In this document: one piece after another, positions 1 to 8,469 of the stretch
How positions within the stretch are numbered: the first letter of the stretch is position 1
Layout of the letters: every line of letters starts with the position of its first letter
Source: CAYVQU01 sp964453155
GTDB taxonomy: Bacteria; Chloroflexota; Anaerolineae; Anaerolineales; UBA11858
Assembly: GCA_964453155.1 (NCBI GenBank)
Contig: CAYVQU010000027.1
Coordinates: forward strand, 1 to 40,323
Reading direction: 5' to 3'
Length of the DNA stretch: 40,323 nt
Position numbers and translations under genes: made by a program
Notes under the pieces: model-generated
Databases searched by the model: none
What the model was told of the DNA's origin: nothing
Seen by the model: only the letters and a program-made list of their open reading frames with translations

Positions 1-18
1 ACTTTTGCTGTTTTGAGG

Positions 19-37
19 AGGGTCTAGCACCCTTTTT
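19..37 (+). terminator. Possible intrinsic terminator at the window edge
   Basis: A 5-bp stem AGGGT/ACCCT with a 5-nt loop is followed by five T residues on the plus strand. It could end a plus-strand gene lying before the window. The stem is short, so this is a weak call. The rest of positions 1-117 shows no gene. Confidence 0.35.
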
Positions 38-117
38 GCAGTAGAGTCTCCTGTTAATACCTTTAAAATTGTTTCAAATCATCCTTCCAAGAAAAATAAT
101 TGTATGGATAAATGATT

Positions 118-1350
118 CTACAACAATTCTTTGACAGCCTCCAGGGTAGGTTTGATGATTGGGGCTTCACCCGCCGACTGCATCGCCGCGTTGACATCTT
201 TGAGGCCACTGCCGGTATTGACCACCACAACCAGATCATCAGATTTGATGAGATCGTCATTGAGGGCTTTCTTCAACCCGGCATAAGACGTGGACCCGGC
301 CGGTTCAGCAAAAATTCCGACTTTTCCGAGATCGGCTATTGCGGCGATGATTTCAGTATCTGGGACGGTGATATAGGCCCCACCGGTTTGGGTGGCGGCG
401 CGGAGGGCTCGCAGGCCATCCCGCGGCAAATCAACAGAGATGCTGTCCGCCCGGGTGGTCGCGGCAACCGGTTGAACATCCTCATTTCCAGCATTGAATG
501 CATTGGCAATCGCGGCCGATTCGTCCGATTGAATCCCAAAAATTCGGGGCGTTTTTTCGATAAGACCGAGGGCTAATAAATCCTTGAATCCTTTGTGGAT
601 GCCCGAGATAATATTGCCATCACCGACGGATACAAATATATTGAGTTGTTTACCCGGGTCCGCAATTAGCAGTTGTTCCCAAATTTCAAAGGCGGCGGTT
701 TTCTTCCCTTCCGCGGTGAAAGGATTGTAACCCGTGTTGCGGCAGTACCACCCGAACGCTTGAGCAGCTTCAACGGAGAGATCAAAGGCCGCGTCATAGT
801 TGCCGTCCACGAGTAGGACTTTAGAGCCGTAGATCAACAACTGAGCGATCTTAGCCGGCGGGGCTGTTTTGGGAGCAAAAATAACCGATTGATGCCCGAC
901 CGCGGCCGACATCCCGGCCAGGGCGGCACCGGCATTCCCGGTGGAGGCCGTCACGACGATTTCAGCCCCGATTTCGCGGGCCCGGGCTACCACCACAGTC
1001 GAGGCGCGGTCTTTGAAGGAGGCCGTCGGGTTGCGGCTCTCATCCTTGATCCAGATGTTTTGGAGACCGAGTTCGTCTTTCAAAACCTGGGGCGAGAACA
1101 TGGGGGTCCAACCGGCAGCCCGGAAAGGAGTCATTTTTCCACCGGGTTCAGAAACCGGTAACAGGGGAAGATAACGCCATAGAGAGGCGTCACCCTTCAA
1201 GATCAGATCATCGACCGACTTTTTCTTGAGCCCATCATAATCTAGGACTACATCCAGATTCCCACCATCCGCGGGGCAGGTATAGGTTACATCGTTGGGG
1301 CCGTACTCGGTATCACAAATCGAGCAGCGGTAGCCAATAAACTTGGTCAT
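118..1350 (-). CDS. Threonine synthase-family PLP enzyme (ThrC-like)
   Basis: This is a 410-residue fold-type II PLP enzyme. The N-terminus carries a zinc-ribbon-like segment with Cys pairs (CSIC at about 9-12, then a further Cys near 25), common in threonine synthases. SFKDR holds the expected PLP lysine, and TGNAG and GDGNI are the phosphate-binding and central glycine motifs. Threonine synthase converts O-phosphohomoserine to threonine in the cytoplasm. The ATG overlaps the TGA of the upstream nucleoside-transporter ATPase gene (ATGA), so translation is probably coupled. That neighbourhood is odd for threonine biosynthesis, since no hom or thrB is nearby. By analogy with E. coli ygeX, a PLP ammonia-lyase beside ygeW and yqeA, it could be a lyase in the purine pathway. 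Family membership is secure; the substrate is not. Confidence 0.85.
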   Translation of the reverse strand: MTKFIGYRCSICDTEYGPNDVTYTCPADGGNLDVVLDYDGLKKKSVDDLILKGDASLWRYLPLLPVSEPGGKMTPFRAAGWTPMFSPQVLKDELGLQNIWIKDESRNPTASFKDRASTVVVARAREIGAEIVVTASTGNAGAALAGMSAAVGHQSVIFAPKTAPPAKIAQLLIYGSKVLLVDGNYDAAFDLSVEAAQAFGWYCRNTGYNPFTAEGKKTAAFEIWEQLLIADPGKQLNIFVSVGDGNIISGIHKGFKDLLALGLIEKTPRIFGIQSDESAAIANAFNAGNEDVQPVAATTRADSISVDLPRDGLRALRAATQTGGAYITVPDTEIIAAIADLGKVGIFAEPAGSTSYAGLKKALNDDLIKSDDLVVVVNTGSGLKDVNAAMQSAGEAPIIKPTLEAVKELL

Positions 1351-2909
1351 GCAGTGGGTTCTCCTTCTTCTTGAACGCCGGCCATCAGCAGGCCGAGTTT
1401 TTCAGGGGTGGCTTCATCCCGGGGGACGATGCCCATAATTTCACCGTGGAAAATGACAGCGATGCGATCCGACAGTGCCATAACTTCGTCCAGATCTTCA
1501 GAAATCATTAAAATAGCCGTGCCATCGCCGCGTTGTTCGAGTAATTGTTCGTGGACATATTCGGTCGCGCCGATATCGAGGCCGCGGGTGGGTTGGGCGG
1601 CGATCAATACGCGGGGTTTGCGAGACAATTCGCGCGCCAACACCACTTTTTGGATATTACCCCCCGACAAACTTTTCGCTGGCGTTTCTCGCGAGGGGGT
1701 TTTGACCTGAAAATCATCAATGAGTTGGTCGCTGTGCTGAGCAATGGTTCTCAGATTGAGAAAGCCCGATTTCGAGTAGGGCATTTTATGATGTTCGCGC
1801 AGAATTAAATTTTCGGCAATCGTAAAATCTTTGATCATGCCATCCCGCATTCGCTCTTCAGGAATGTAGGCTAACATCCGATCGGTGCGGGTACCGGGAG
1901 GCAGGCTGGTGATATCTTCCTCCTCGAGGGTAATCTGCCCGGCGGTGACTTCTCTTAGCCCGGTGACAACTTCAGCTAATTCTCGCTGTCCGTTGCCGGA
2001 GACTCCCGCCAACCCCAAAATTTCACCGGAATAGACGTCGAGGTCGACGGAGCGGAGCGCCGGGGTACCGCGGTTACTATCGCAGGAGACCCCTTTCAGG
2101 CACAGACGAGGTTCACCCCGCTCAACGGTCTTGATGTCGCGCGTCATACTGACTTCACGCCCAACCATCCAATTCGCCAGGTCGGCCTTGGTGGTTTCCG
2201 AGGTTGCCCGAGTGCCCATCTTGCGTCCATCTCGCAACACCGAAACGCGGTGGCTGATATCGATCACTTCGTGCAATTTATGCGAAATGAAGATCAGGGC
2301 ATGCCCATCATTCACCATCTGGCGCATGATGACAAAAAATTCGTCAACTTCTTGAGGTGTCAGAACCGCAGTGGGTTCGTCGAGAATGAGGAGCGCGGCG
2401 CCCCGGTAGAGGGCCTTGATGATCTCCACCCGCTGCTGCTGCCCCACTGAAAGCTGCCAGATGTAAGCGTCAGGGTCGATTTGCAACCCGTAAATATCGG
2501 CCAACTCAAAAATCCGAGCCGTCACTTTGTCGAGGTCGGTAAGGGGACCGCGCGAGGAGGGTAAACCCAGGGCTACATTTTCGGCCACCGTCAGGGTTTC
2601 CACAAGCATAAAGTGCTGGTGGATCATCCCAATCCCGAGATTAATCGCATCCGTCGGCGAAGAGATATTGACCGGCTGTCCGTTGAGCAGAATTTCACCT
2701 TCATTAGGGGCGTACAACCCGTACAAGACTTTCATTAAGGTACTTTTTCCGGCCCCATTCTCCCCTAAGAGGGCATGGACCTCCCCAGATACAACGTCAA
2801 AATCGACATTATCATTCGCCAACACACCTGGGAACCGTTTGGTGATCCCCTTCAATTCCAGACTGTCGATCCGGTTATGCCCTGAAGGTAGTTTATTGTT
2901 TTCGGTCAT
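1347..2909 (-). CDS. Nucleoside ABC transporter ATPase, double-domain (NupO/BMP type)
   Basis: This 520-residue protein has two fused ABC ATPase domains, the layout of RbsA-like ATPases that serve BMP-type nucleoside importers. Domain 1 has a full Walker A (GENGAGKST), an LSVGQQQR signature and Walker B LILDEPTAVL. Domain 2 has a degenerate P-loop (GVSGNGQRE) with an intact LSGGNIQK signature and a Walker B variant ending AAQPTRGLD, where the usual Asp-Glu is replaced. This asymmetry is normal for the family, with one competent and one degenerate site. It energises the permeases at 5358-7456 and works with the double-domain receptor at 3163-5181. It lies downstream of the receptor gene, after a hairpin and a repeat array, and upstream of and coupled to the PLP enzyme gene. 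Confidence 0.93.
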   Translation of the reverse strand: MTENNKLPSGHNRIDSLELKGITKRFPGVLANDNVDFDVVSGEVHALLGENGAGKSTLMKVLYGLYAPNEGEILLNGQPVNISSPTDAINLGIGMIHQHFMLVETLTVAENVALGLPSSRGPLTDLDKVTARIFELADIYGLQIDPDAYIWQLSVGQQQRVEIIKALYRGAALLILDEPTAVLTPQEVDEFFVIMRQMVNDGHALIFISHKLHEVIDISHRVSVLRDGRKMGTRATSETTKADLANWMVGREVSMTRDIKTVERGEPRLCLKGVSCDSNRGTPALRSVDLDVYSGEILGLAGVSGNGQRELAEVVTGLREVTAGQITLEEEDITSLPPGTRTDRMLAYIPEERMRDGMIKDFTIAENLILREHHKMPYSKSGFLNLRTIAQHSDQLIDDFQVKTPSRETPAKSLSGGNIQKVVLARELSRKPRVLIAAQPTRGLDIGATEYVHEQLLEQRGDGTAILMISEDLDEVMALSDRIAVIFHGEIMGIVPRDEATPEKLGLLMAGVQEEGEPTA

Positions 2910-2930
2910 ATTTTTTTCCTGAATTGCTTT

Positions 2931-3108
2931 TTTTGTACGCGGATGTGACGGATTTTACGGATTATTCAATTTTTAACGCAAAGGCGCAGAGATGCAAAGG
3001 TGCGAAGAACTTGTTTGGAGAATTTTCAATTCTTATTTCGAGATGAATAACTTTGTTATTTTTCTTCTTTACGTTATTCCACAAAATCCGTCAGATCAAC
3101 CTACAAAA
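2931..3108. repeat. Intergenic element with 26-bp imperfect terminal inverted repeats
   Basis: The ends at 2931-2956 and 3083-3108 are inverted copies matching at 22 of 26 positions, both starting TTTTGTA and ending TGACGGATTTT when read inward. Inside the left end a GGAT motif recurs every 9 bp (GCGGATGTG, ACGGATTTT, ACGGATTAT). A purine-rich block follows in which CGCAAAGG-like units recur about every 8 bp. It has no coding capacity. It fills the gap between the receptor and ATPase genes. It could be a MITE-like remnant or a structured RNA element; similar arrays occur elsewhere in the window. Confidence 0.6.
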
Positions 3109-3113
3109 GGAAG

Positions 3114-3145
3114 GTGATGCGTGCCGATGAACCGACACGCATCAC
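3114..3145 (-). terminator. Hairpin terminator after the double-BMP receptor gene
   Basis: A perfect 10-bp stem (GTGATGCGTG/CACGCATCAC) with a 12-nt loop lies about 20 bp past the receptor stop codon. On the minus strand it is followed by a pyrimidine-rich CTTCCTTTTG tail. It probably attenuates rather than fully stops read-through into the ATPase and PLP enzyme genes, which would give excess receptor. Confidence 0.6.
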
Positions 3146-3162
3146 ACTTCACGATTTACTTG

Positions 3163-5181
3163 CTACTCAAGCTCAATCGTGATCGAGCCATCGACAATGC
3201 CTTGAACGGCTTCTTCACCCGCAGGTTGGAATTCTTCGATCAAGGGGAAATCGGCGTTGTATTCAATCACCAAACCACCATTTTCGAGAGTCAGCACGAA
3301 AGATTGACCACCGTAGGTCTCACCAGCGATGAGGGTGACCATTTCTTTAAGAAGAACTTCCCAGTGGTAGATTTGATTGGCAACGACGATGTCGGGGGCC
3401 AGAGAGGATTGGGAGGCCTGGGTGCCGAACCAGTAGGCGCCATTTTCTTCGGCCACACCAATCGCACCCACAACCATTTGGGCGGTCCCGGCGAGGACAT
3501 CCGCACCGGCGGCGATGTGGGTGTTGGCGGCTTCGGCTGCCAGGGCCACATCCGAGAATGAACCGATGTAATTGACATTGACCTGAACATCAGGATCCGT
3601 GGCGGTAACTCCAGCGACAAAACCATCGATGTATAATTTGGCATCGCCGGTCTCAATCGGACCGACAATCCCGATCACGCCGCCTTCGGTGAGTTGCGCG
3701 GCCATAACACCATTGACGTAACCGCCTTGGTCTGAACGCGCTTCATAGGCAAAAATGTTCGGTTCGCCAAAGGTCTCAACTGTTGTGCCCCAGGCAAAGC
3801 TGGTCTCGGGGAAGTCGGGGGCGATTTCTTGGAGGGAGGACCCATATTGGGACCCATGGGCAACCACGAGATCATACCCTTCGGCGGCATAGTCGCGAAT
3901 CGCGGCCGCGGCGTCATCAACCACAAACATACCTTCAGAGTAAACAAATTCCATCTTGTCGGGGCCGCCCAACCATTCCTGGATGGCGGTCAAACCATCG
4001 TACATACTCTGGCTGAAAGCCAGGTCGTTGATAGCACTCGGCATGACAACGGCAACTTGGAAGACGTCATCAAAGGCTGGGGCCATCATTTCGTCTTCTT
4101 TCTCCATCGGGGCCATCGCTTCGCCACCGAAAACGGAAACGGAACCATCAATGATGCCCGCAACGCTGGCTTCAGCCAGGTCTTTGACATCGGCGGGAAG
4201 ATCGAAGGCGTCGTTATATTCCATTACCAGACCACCATTTTCGAGGGTCAAGGCGTAAGATGAGCCCCCGTAAGTTCCGGCATGGATCAAATCGACCATT
4301 TCGTTGAACAAGACTTCCCAGTGGTAAATCTGGTTGGCGACAACAATGTCAGGGGCCAAGGAGGACTGGGAGGCCTGGGTGCCGAACCACAGGGCGCCGT
4401 TTTCTTCGGCCACACCAATGGCGCCGACCACCATTTGGGCAGTTCCGGCCAAAACATCAGCACCGGCTGCAATGTGGGTATTCGCCGCTTCAGCTGCCAG
4501 GGCCACATCGGAGAACGAACCAATGTAATTGACGTTAACCTGAACGCCCGGATCAGCGGCTTTAGCACCGGCCACAAATCCATCAATGTACAATTTGGCA
4601 TCGCCAGTCTCAATCGGACCGACCACACCAATCACACCACTTTCGGTCAGATTAGCGGCCATCACACCATTGACGTAACCGCCCTGATCGGAAGCCGCTT
4701 CATAGGCGAAGATATTCGGTTGGCCAAAGGTTTCCACAGTGGTGCCCCAGGCAAAGCTAGTTTCGGGAAAATCGGGGGCGATTTCCTGGAGGGAGGAGCC
4801 ATACTGTGAACCGTGGGCAACGACGAGGTCATAACCTTCGGCCGCATAGTCCCGAATTGCGGCGGCAGCATCATCTACCACGAACATCCCTTCGGAGTAA
4901 ACTAATTCCATCTTGTCGGGCCCACCCATCCCATCTTGGATGGAAACCAGGGCATCATACATACTCTGGCTGAATGCCAGGTCATTGATGGCGCTGGGCA
5001 TCACAACGGCGACGCGGAAGGGACCTTCGTCCATCATTTCTTCTTCAGCCGGTTTTTCTTCAGCGACAGGTTCTTCAGCGGCGGGCTCTTCCATCGGTTT
5101 CTCTTCAGCCGGAGTCGTGCAAGCCGATAGGACCATGGCAAAGACCAATAAAAGCAAAAACAATACTTTTGTGAACTTCAT
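3163..5181 (-). CDS. BMP/PnrA-family nucleoside-binding lipoprotein with two tandem domains
   Basis: This is an extracytoplasmic receptor for a nucleoside ABC importer. The ATG at 5181 is chosen because GAAGGAG sits 8 nt upstream and it opens a lipoprotein signal peptide with lipobox LSAC and lipidated Cys21; an in-frame ATG at 5217 would bury that signal. A Glu/Pro/Ala-rich tether (about 22-54) leads to BMP domain 1 (about 55-350), a 23-residue acidic linker, and BMP domain 2 (about 374-672). The two domains are about 90% identical over their first 268 residues, counted by eye, with one run of more than 40 identical residues. Family members normally have one domain in 330-380 residues, so this is a true duplication. 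It should deliver substrate to the permeases just upstream. The ligand is inferred from the family and the purine genes around it. Confidence 0.93.
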   Translation of the reverse strand: MKFTKVLFLLLLVFAMVLSACTTPAEEKPMEEPAAEEPVAEEKPAEEEMMDEGPFRVAVVMPSAINDLAFSQSMYDALVSIQDGMGGPDKMELVYSEGMFVVDDAAAAIRDYAAEGYDLVVAHGSQYGSSLQEIAPDFPETSFAWGTTVETFGQPNIFAYEAASDQGGYVNGVMAANLTESGVIGVVGPIETGDAKLYIDGFVAGAKAADPGVQVNVNYIGSFSDVALAAEAANTHIAAGADVLAGTAQMVVGAIGVAEENGALWFGTQASQSSLAPDIVVANQIYHWEVLFNEMVDLIHAGTYGGSSYALTLENGGLVMEYNDAFDLPADVKDLAEASVAGIIDGSVSVFGGEAMAPMEKEDEMMAPAFDDVFQVAVVMPSAINDLAFSQSMYDGLTAIQEWLGGPDKMEFVYSEGMFVVDDAAAAIRDYAAEGYDLVVAHGSQYGSSLQEIAPDFPETSFAWGTTVETFGEPNIFAYEARSDQGGYVNGVMAAQLTEGGVIGIVGPIETGDAKLYIDGFVAGVTATDPDVQVNVNYIGSFSDVALAAEAANTHIAAGADVLAGTAQMVVGAIGVAEENGAYWFGTQASQSSLAPDIVVANQIYHWEVLLKEMVTLIAGETYGGQSFVLTLENGGLVIEYNADFPLIEEFQPAGEEAVQGIVDGSITIELE
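3166..4062 (-). repeat. Internal gene duplication, copy 2 (BMP domain 2)
   Basis: This is the second copy of the BMP domain-coding unit, paired with 4132-5019 and separated from it by about 69 bp encoding an acidic, Met-rich linker. Confidence 0.9.
4132..5019 (-). repeat. Internal gene duplication, copy 1 (BMP domain 1)
   Basis: This stretch encodes BMP domain 1 and is paired with 3166-4062. The protein is nearly unchanged between copies, but third codon positions differ at many sites. The duplication is therefore old and held by selection on protein sequence, not a fresh tandem copy. Confidence 0.9.
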
Positions 5182-5258
5182 TTGAGTTTCTCCTTCTCTA
5201 ACTTTTAAATTACTCATTTTGAGTTTACCAATATATGTTGAACGGATTCTTGGGTCGA

Positions 5259-5274
5259 CATCACCTCCTTTTTC
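5259..5274 (-). promoter_or_regulatory. Extended Shine-Dalgarno-like site far upstream of the receptor start
   Basis: The minus strand reads GAAAAAGGAGGTGATG, of which 12 nt (AAAGGAGGTGAT) match the complement of the usual 16S rRNA 3' end. It lies about 80 nt upstream of the chosen start, which has its own normal ribosome site. The ATG overlapping it is too close to be well served and would encode only about 15 residues. It resembles the ribosome-binding mRNA stabilisers known as STAB-SD. That role is inferred. Confidence 0.5.
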
Positions 5275-5280
5275 CGTACA

Positions 5281-5345
5281 TGGATTTTATAGATCACCCG
5301 GAATTTTTCGGATCAATTTATATCCGTTAAATCCGTTTGATCCGT
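5281..5345. repeat. Inverted array of 9-bp-spaced GGAT/ATCC units
   Basis: On the left, GGAT-like motifs recur at 9-10 bp steps (centred near 5284, 5293, 5302, 5312). On the right, ATCC recurs at exactly 9-bp steps (5322, 5331, 5340). The arms pair through CGGAT/ATCCG at the apex, forming a bulged hairpin. It lies between the permease operon and the receptor gene, directly 5' of the Shine-Dalgarno-like site on the transcript. Confidence 0.6.
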
Positions 5346-5357
5346 GAAGAAAATATT

Positions 5358-6293
5358 TTAATCGCCGCGTTCGAATGGTTTTGTCAGCGCTGAGGGTGCG
5401 CCGCGAACGCGGGAAACAGTTACAACCAAAGCCAAAATTGTGAGGATATACGGCATCATGACAGCGATATCTGAGGGGATTGGGATCCCCAAAACCTGGA
5501 CCCAGAGTTGGAGGGAGTTGACGAGACTGAAGAGTAAGGCCCCGCCCAAAACACCCCAGGGGCGCCAGCCGCCGAAATAAACCAGGGCGACCGCGATAAA
5601 GCCAAGTCCGCTGGTCATGTTTTGCTGGAAAACGTTGAGGAGGGCAATGGAGAGGGAGGCCCCTGCGATACCGGAGAGCATGCCGCCCAAAATAATTGTA
5701 AAATAACGGATCCGGGCCACACTGACCCCGAGGGAATCGGCCGCTTCGGGGTTTTCGCCAACCGAACGGATTTTTAGTCCCAAGGTGGTCTTATTGATCA
5801 CAAACCAGGCCAACGGGACGAGTAAAAACGCCCCATAAACCAAAATATTTTGACGAAAGAAGATTTCGCCAACGACCGGGAGATCGCTCAACACCGGAAT
5901 ATGAACTTTTGAGAACCCTTTGACAGTCTCAACGGTGCCTAACATTTTTTGGAAGAGCAAGTCGCTCATTCCTAAACCAAAGAGGTAAAACCCGATCCCA
6001 CTAATACCTTGGACAGCTTTGAGATTAACGGTCACGAAGGCCATTGCTAACCCCATTAGACCCCCAACGACAATTGCTGCCAAAATACCTAACCATAAAT
6101 TTTCTGTGATAAAAGCGACATAAAAAGCCGCGAACGCGCCTAATAACATCTGGCCTTCCACACCTAAATTTAGGACACCACTACGTTGGCCGAAAGTTTC
6201 ACCAATGGCGGCATATAAATAAGGGGTTGCCAAACGAATACCCGAGGCTAAAATTCCAATTAAGACGGTGGCAGAGAAAAGTTCAGAAATCAT
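5358..6293 (-). CDS. Nucleoside ABC transporter permease (NupQ/BPD_transp_2 type)
   Basis: This 311-residue polytopic inner-membrane protein belongs to the branched-chain-type permease family used by BMP nucleoside importers. Typical features are an ERSGVLNLGVEG-like motif near the N-terminus (here GQRSGVLNLGVEGQML, about 33-48), the cytoplasmic loop IRSVGENPEAADSLGVSV that contacts the ATPase, and about eight hydrophobic segments. Its ATG overlaps the upstream permease stop (ATGA, 6290-6293), so the two permeases are co-translated as a pair. It partners with the ATPase at 1347-2909 and the double-domain receptor. Length is normal for the family. Confidence 0.93.
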   Translation of the reverse strand: MISELFSATVLIGILASGIRLATPYLYAAIGETFGQRSGVLNLGVEGQMLLGAFAAFYVAFITENLWLGILAAIVVGGLMGLAMAFVTVNLKAVQGISGIGFYLFGLGMSDLLFQKMLGTVETVKGFSKVHIPVLSDLPVVGEIFFRQNILVYGAFLLVPLAWFVINKTTLGLKIRSVGENPEAADSLGVSVARIRYFTIILGGMLSGIAGASLSIALLNVFQQNMTSGLGFIAVALVYFGGWRPWGVLGGALLFSLVNSLQLWVQVLGIPIPSDIAVMMPYILTILALVVTVSRVRGAPSALTKPFERGD

Positions 6294-7456
6294 GTAGCCA
6301 CCTCCTCAGTAGCAGGATCCCCTTTGGGTGGCTCAGACCCCGGTGGGGGCAGGTTTTCCTCCTCGGTCATCACACTCAAGCGCCTTTTTTGTCGCCGCTG
6401 CCGCCAAATCTCACTGCTGACAACGAAAATGACGACCAAACCGTTGAGGGCAATGATCATTGCGGAAGGTACCTGGACCACCCGCTGCATTTTATTGGCC
6501 CCCACCAAGAGGGCTCCGAACAAGATTGAAGCCGGAATAGTCCCCAAAGGATGGAGTTGGCCGAATAGTGCGGCCACAATCCCATTAAATCCGGCACTCC
6601 CCGTAAATCCGGTGGCAGAGCCATCGGTGATCATGCGGTAATTGACACCATACACCTGAATGGCGCCCGCCAAACCCGCAAACGCGCCGCTCAAAAAGAG
6701 GGCTAAAACGATATTGCGGTTAACGTTAATCCCGGCATAGCGAGAAGCATCCGGGTTCTGCCCAACGGCGCGAATGCGATATCCAATTGTCGTCCGCCAG
6801 AGCAGGATATAAACCAAAAATGCCAGAACAACCGCTATCACCGCGCCTAAATGCAAGCGAGTGGGTACCCACCGAGGAAGCCTAAATTGATCAAGCAAGC
6901 GGGCCGTTTGGGGGATTTTCGAGGCTAATTCGAGTTGGGCCGGGTCAATCATCGGACCGCGCAGCAAGAAATTCATCAACTGGACCGCGATGGCGTTCAT
7001 CATAATCGTGCTGAGAATCTCGTTGACCCGGAAATAGGCCTTCAAAAATCCTGGGATTCCGCCCCAAATCGCCCCGCCAAAAAACCCGACAATCAGCGCG
7101 ACGATAATGACCAGCCAGCCCGGCGATTCGGTCATATTTAAGCCTACCAGGGTTGCCATTATGGCCCCCACAACCATCTGGCCCTCCCCACCGATATTGA
7201 TGACATCGGCCCGGAAAGCGATACAAATCCCCAAGCCTACGAGAAGCAGCGGCGTGGCTTTGACCAAGGTTTCAGCTATCGCATTGGTGCTGCCAAATGC
7301 GCCCTCCCAGAGCGCGCCATAAGCCTCTCCGGGATTGACTTTCAACAGGATTAGCATCAAGGCCCCCACCGAGAGGGCGGCCAGGGTTGCAAATACGGGC
7401 AACAACCCATCAATGAGTTTCGAAAACCATTCTTGATTTTTTAACCAGTTGGGCAT
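6290..7456 (-). CDS. Nucleoside ABC transporter permease (NupP type)
   Basis: This 388-residue permease is the larger subunit of the pair. It has many membrane segments and a cytoplasmic coupling loop IRAVGQNPDASRYAGINV. The motif INIGGEGQMVVGA (about residue 85) is the family counterpart of LNLGVEGQM in the partner. The C-terminus is a charged tail (about 350-388) with Arg/Lys-rich and then Glu/Pro-rich stretches, longer than in many homologues. It is the first gene of the importer 1 group and follows the EEP-family gene by 79 bp, a gap holding 7-bp-spaced CGTG/CGTA repeats at 7502-7526. There is only a weak ribosome site before the ATG. Confidence 0.93.
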   Translation of the reverse strand: MPNWLKNQEWFSKLIDGLLPVFATLAALSVGALMLILLKVNPGEAYGALWEGAFGSTNAIAETLVKATPLLLVGLGICIAFRADVINIGGEGQMVVGAIMATLVGLNMTESPGWLVIIVALIVGFFGGAIWGGIPGFLKAYFRVNEILSTIMMNAIAVQLMNFLLRGPMIDPAQLELASKIPQTARLLDQFRLPRWVPTRLHLGAVIAVVLAFLVYILLWRTTIGYRIRAVGQNPDASRYAGINVNRNIVLALFLSGAFAGLAGAIQVYGVNYRMITDGSATGFTGSAGFNGIVAALFGQLHPLGTIPASILFGALLVGANKMQRVVQVPSAMIIALNGLVVIFVVSSEIWRQRRQKRRLSVMTEEENLPPPGSEPPKGDPATEEVAT

Positions 7457-7535
7457 GGGCGTTCTCTTTCAGTAATTTAATGGAATGGATTCGTACGAAG
7501 GCGTGAAACGTAAATCGTGATACATGATTTAGAAA

Positions 7536-8366
7536 TTAATCATATGGCGAAGTGTCAAATCGGGCGTACAATCCAAAATGGTCGGAAGGATAGATATCTG
7601 AATCGGGCGATTTGGGTTGATCGAGCACCACTTCACACTCAGTGGTGTGTAGCCGGGGGTCGACGAATATGTAATCGAGGGTCCCTTTCCATTCTGGTTC
7701 AGGTTTGGTACGGGCGCGCAAAGCCCAACTTGCCAGGCTGCGCAATTTCGATTTACTTGATTTCGGCAATGGGGTCGGGCAGGTAAATTCAGGCTCTTCA
7801 CCGTGAATGGCCCGATGAGCAGAGTCGAAGTATTTCCGCATCGTCAGGATGGATTTGGTTTTTGGCATCCCGTTGAAATCACCGGCAACGATTACGGGCA
7901 TATCGACGGGCTGGGTATCTAACCAATCCAGGAGGAGTTCAACTTGAGCATCGCGCTCATCAGATTCGCCTGGACCCCAAAAAAAATGTCCATTGGCAAG
8001 AATCGCTATTTGATTGTCTATACGAAATTCGATGAGCTGGGCAACCCGATTTTGGGTTAATAAATCGAGGATTTCATGGCGTTTCACCGGGAAGCGACAC
8101 AAAATGGCAATCCCCTCTTCATCCTTCTGGGCTCCGGTTTTTGGGCACAAATATAAATTGTACAGATTTTCGTCATCGTCTTTCAGCGCGTTCAACTCCT
8201 GAGCCAACCAATGTGCGTTACTGGGGCTTTCCTTGAGTGAAACTTCTTGCAACGCGATTAAATCGGGATTGAGTGCCGCAAGCTGATCTACCAGCAATTG
8301 GCGCCGTTTGTTCCAGAATGAGAGATCAACCAGGATGTTGATCGTGACGATTGAAAATTCAGACAT
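7536..8366 (-). CDS. Endonuclease/exonuclease/phosphatase (EEP) family protein
   Basis: This is a 276-residue metal-dependent hydrolase of the EEP fold (DNase I, ExoIII and sphingomyelinase relatives). Catalytic motifs are in order: Asn10 in TINIL, Glu41 in ALQEV, GDFNGMP near the middle, and the C-terminal SDHFGLYARF with the catalytic Asp-His. There is no signal peptide, so it is probably cytoplasmic. It sits between the two nucleoside importer gene groups on the same strand, so a nucleotide- or nucleic-acid-related substrate is plausible but unproven. The ribosome site is weak. The 103-bp gap upstream holds A/T-rich promoter-like sequence and a small wobble-paired hairpin (AGGATG/CGTCCT, 8432-8448). 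Confidence 0.85.
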   Translation of the reverse strand: MSEFSIVTINILVDLSFWNKRRQLLVDQLAALNPDLIALQEVSLKESPSNAHWLAQELNALKDDDENLYNLYLCPKTGAQKDEEGIAILCRFPVKRHEILDLLTQNRVAQLIEFRIDNQIAILANGHFFWGPGESDERDAQVELLLDWLDTQPVDMPVIVAGDFNGMPKTKSILTMRKYFDSAHRAIHGEEPEFTCPTPLPKSSKSKLRSLASWALRARTKPEPEWKGTLDYIFVDPRLHTTECEVVLDQPKSPDSDIYPSDHFGLYARFDTSPYD

Positions 8367-8469
8367 AATGCCACTATTGTATAGACAACTAAGACGTATC
8401 TGATCCGATTACACTATAATTAAACCACATTAGAAGGATGCATTTCGTCCTGAAACAAACCCACTTATA

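Noticed and set aside
1..117. Small gene at the left edge
   Set aside because: The short open frames here have no ribosome site or recognisable protein features.
1347..2909. Sugar importer (RbsA type) assignment for the double-domain ATPases
   Set aside because: The receptor partners are BMP-type and the permeases match nucleoside importers, so sugar transport is less likely.
3166..5019. Assembly artefact creating a duplicated BMP domain
   Set aside because: The two copies differ at many silent sites throughout, which a collapsed or duplicated contig would not produce.
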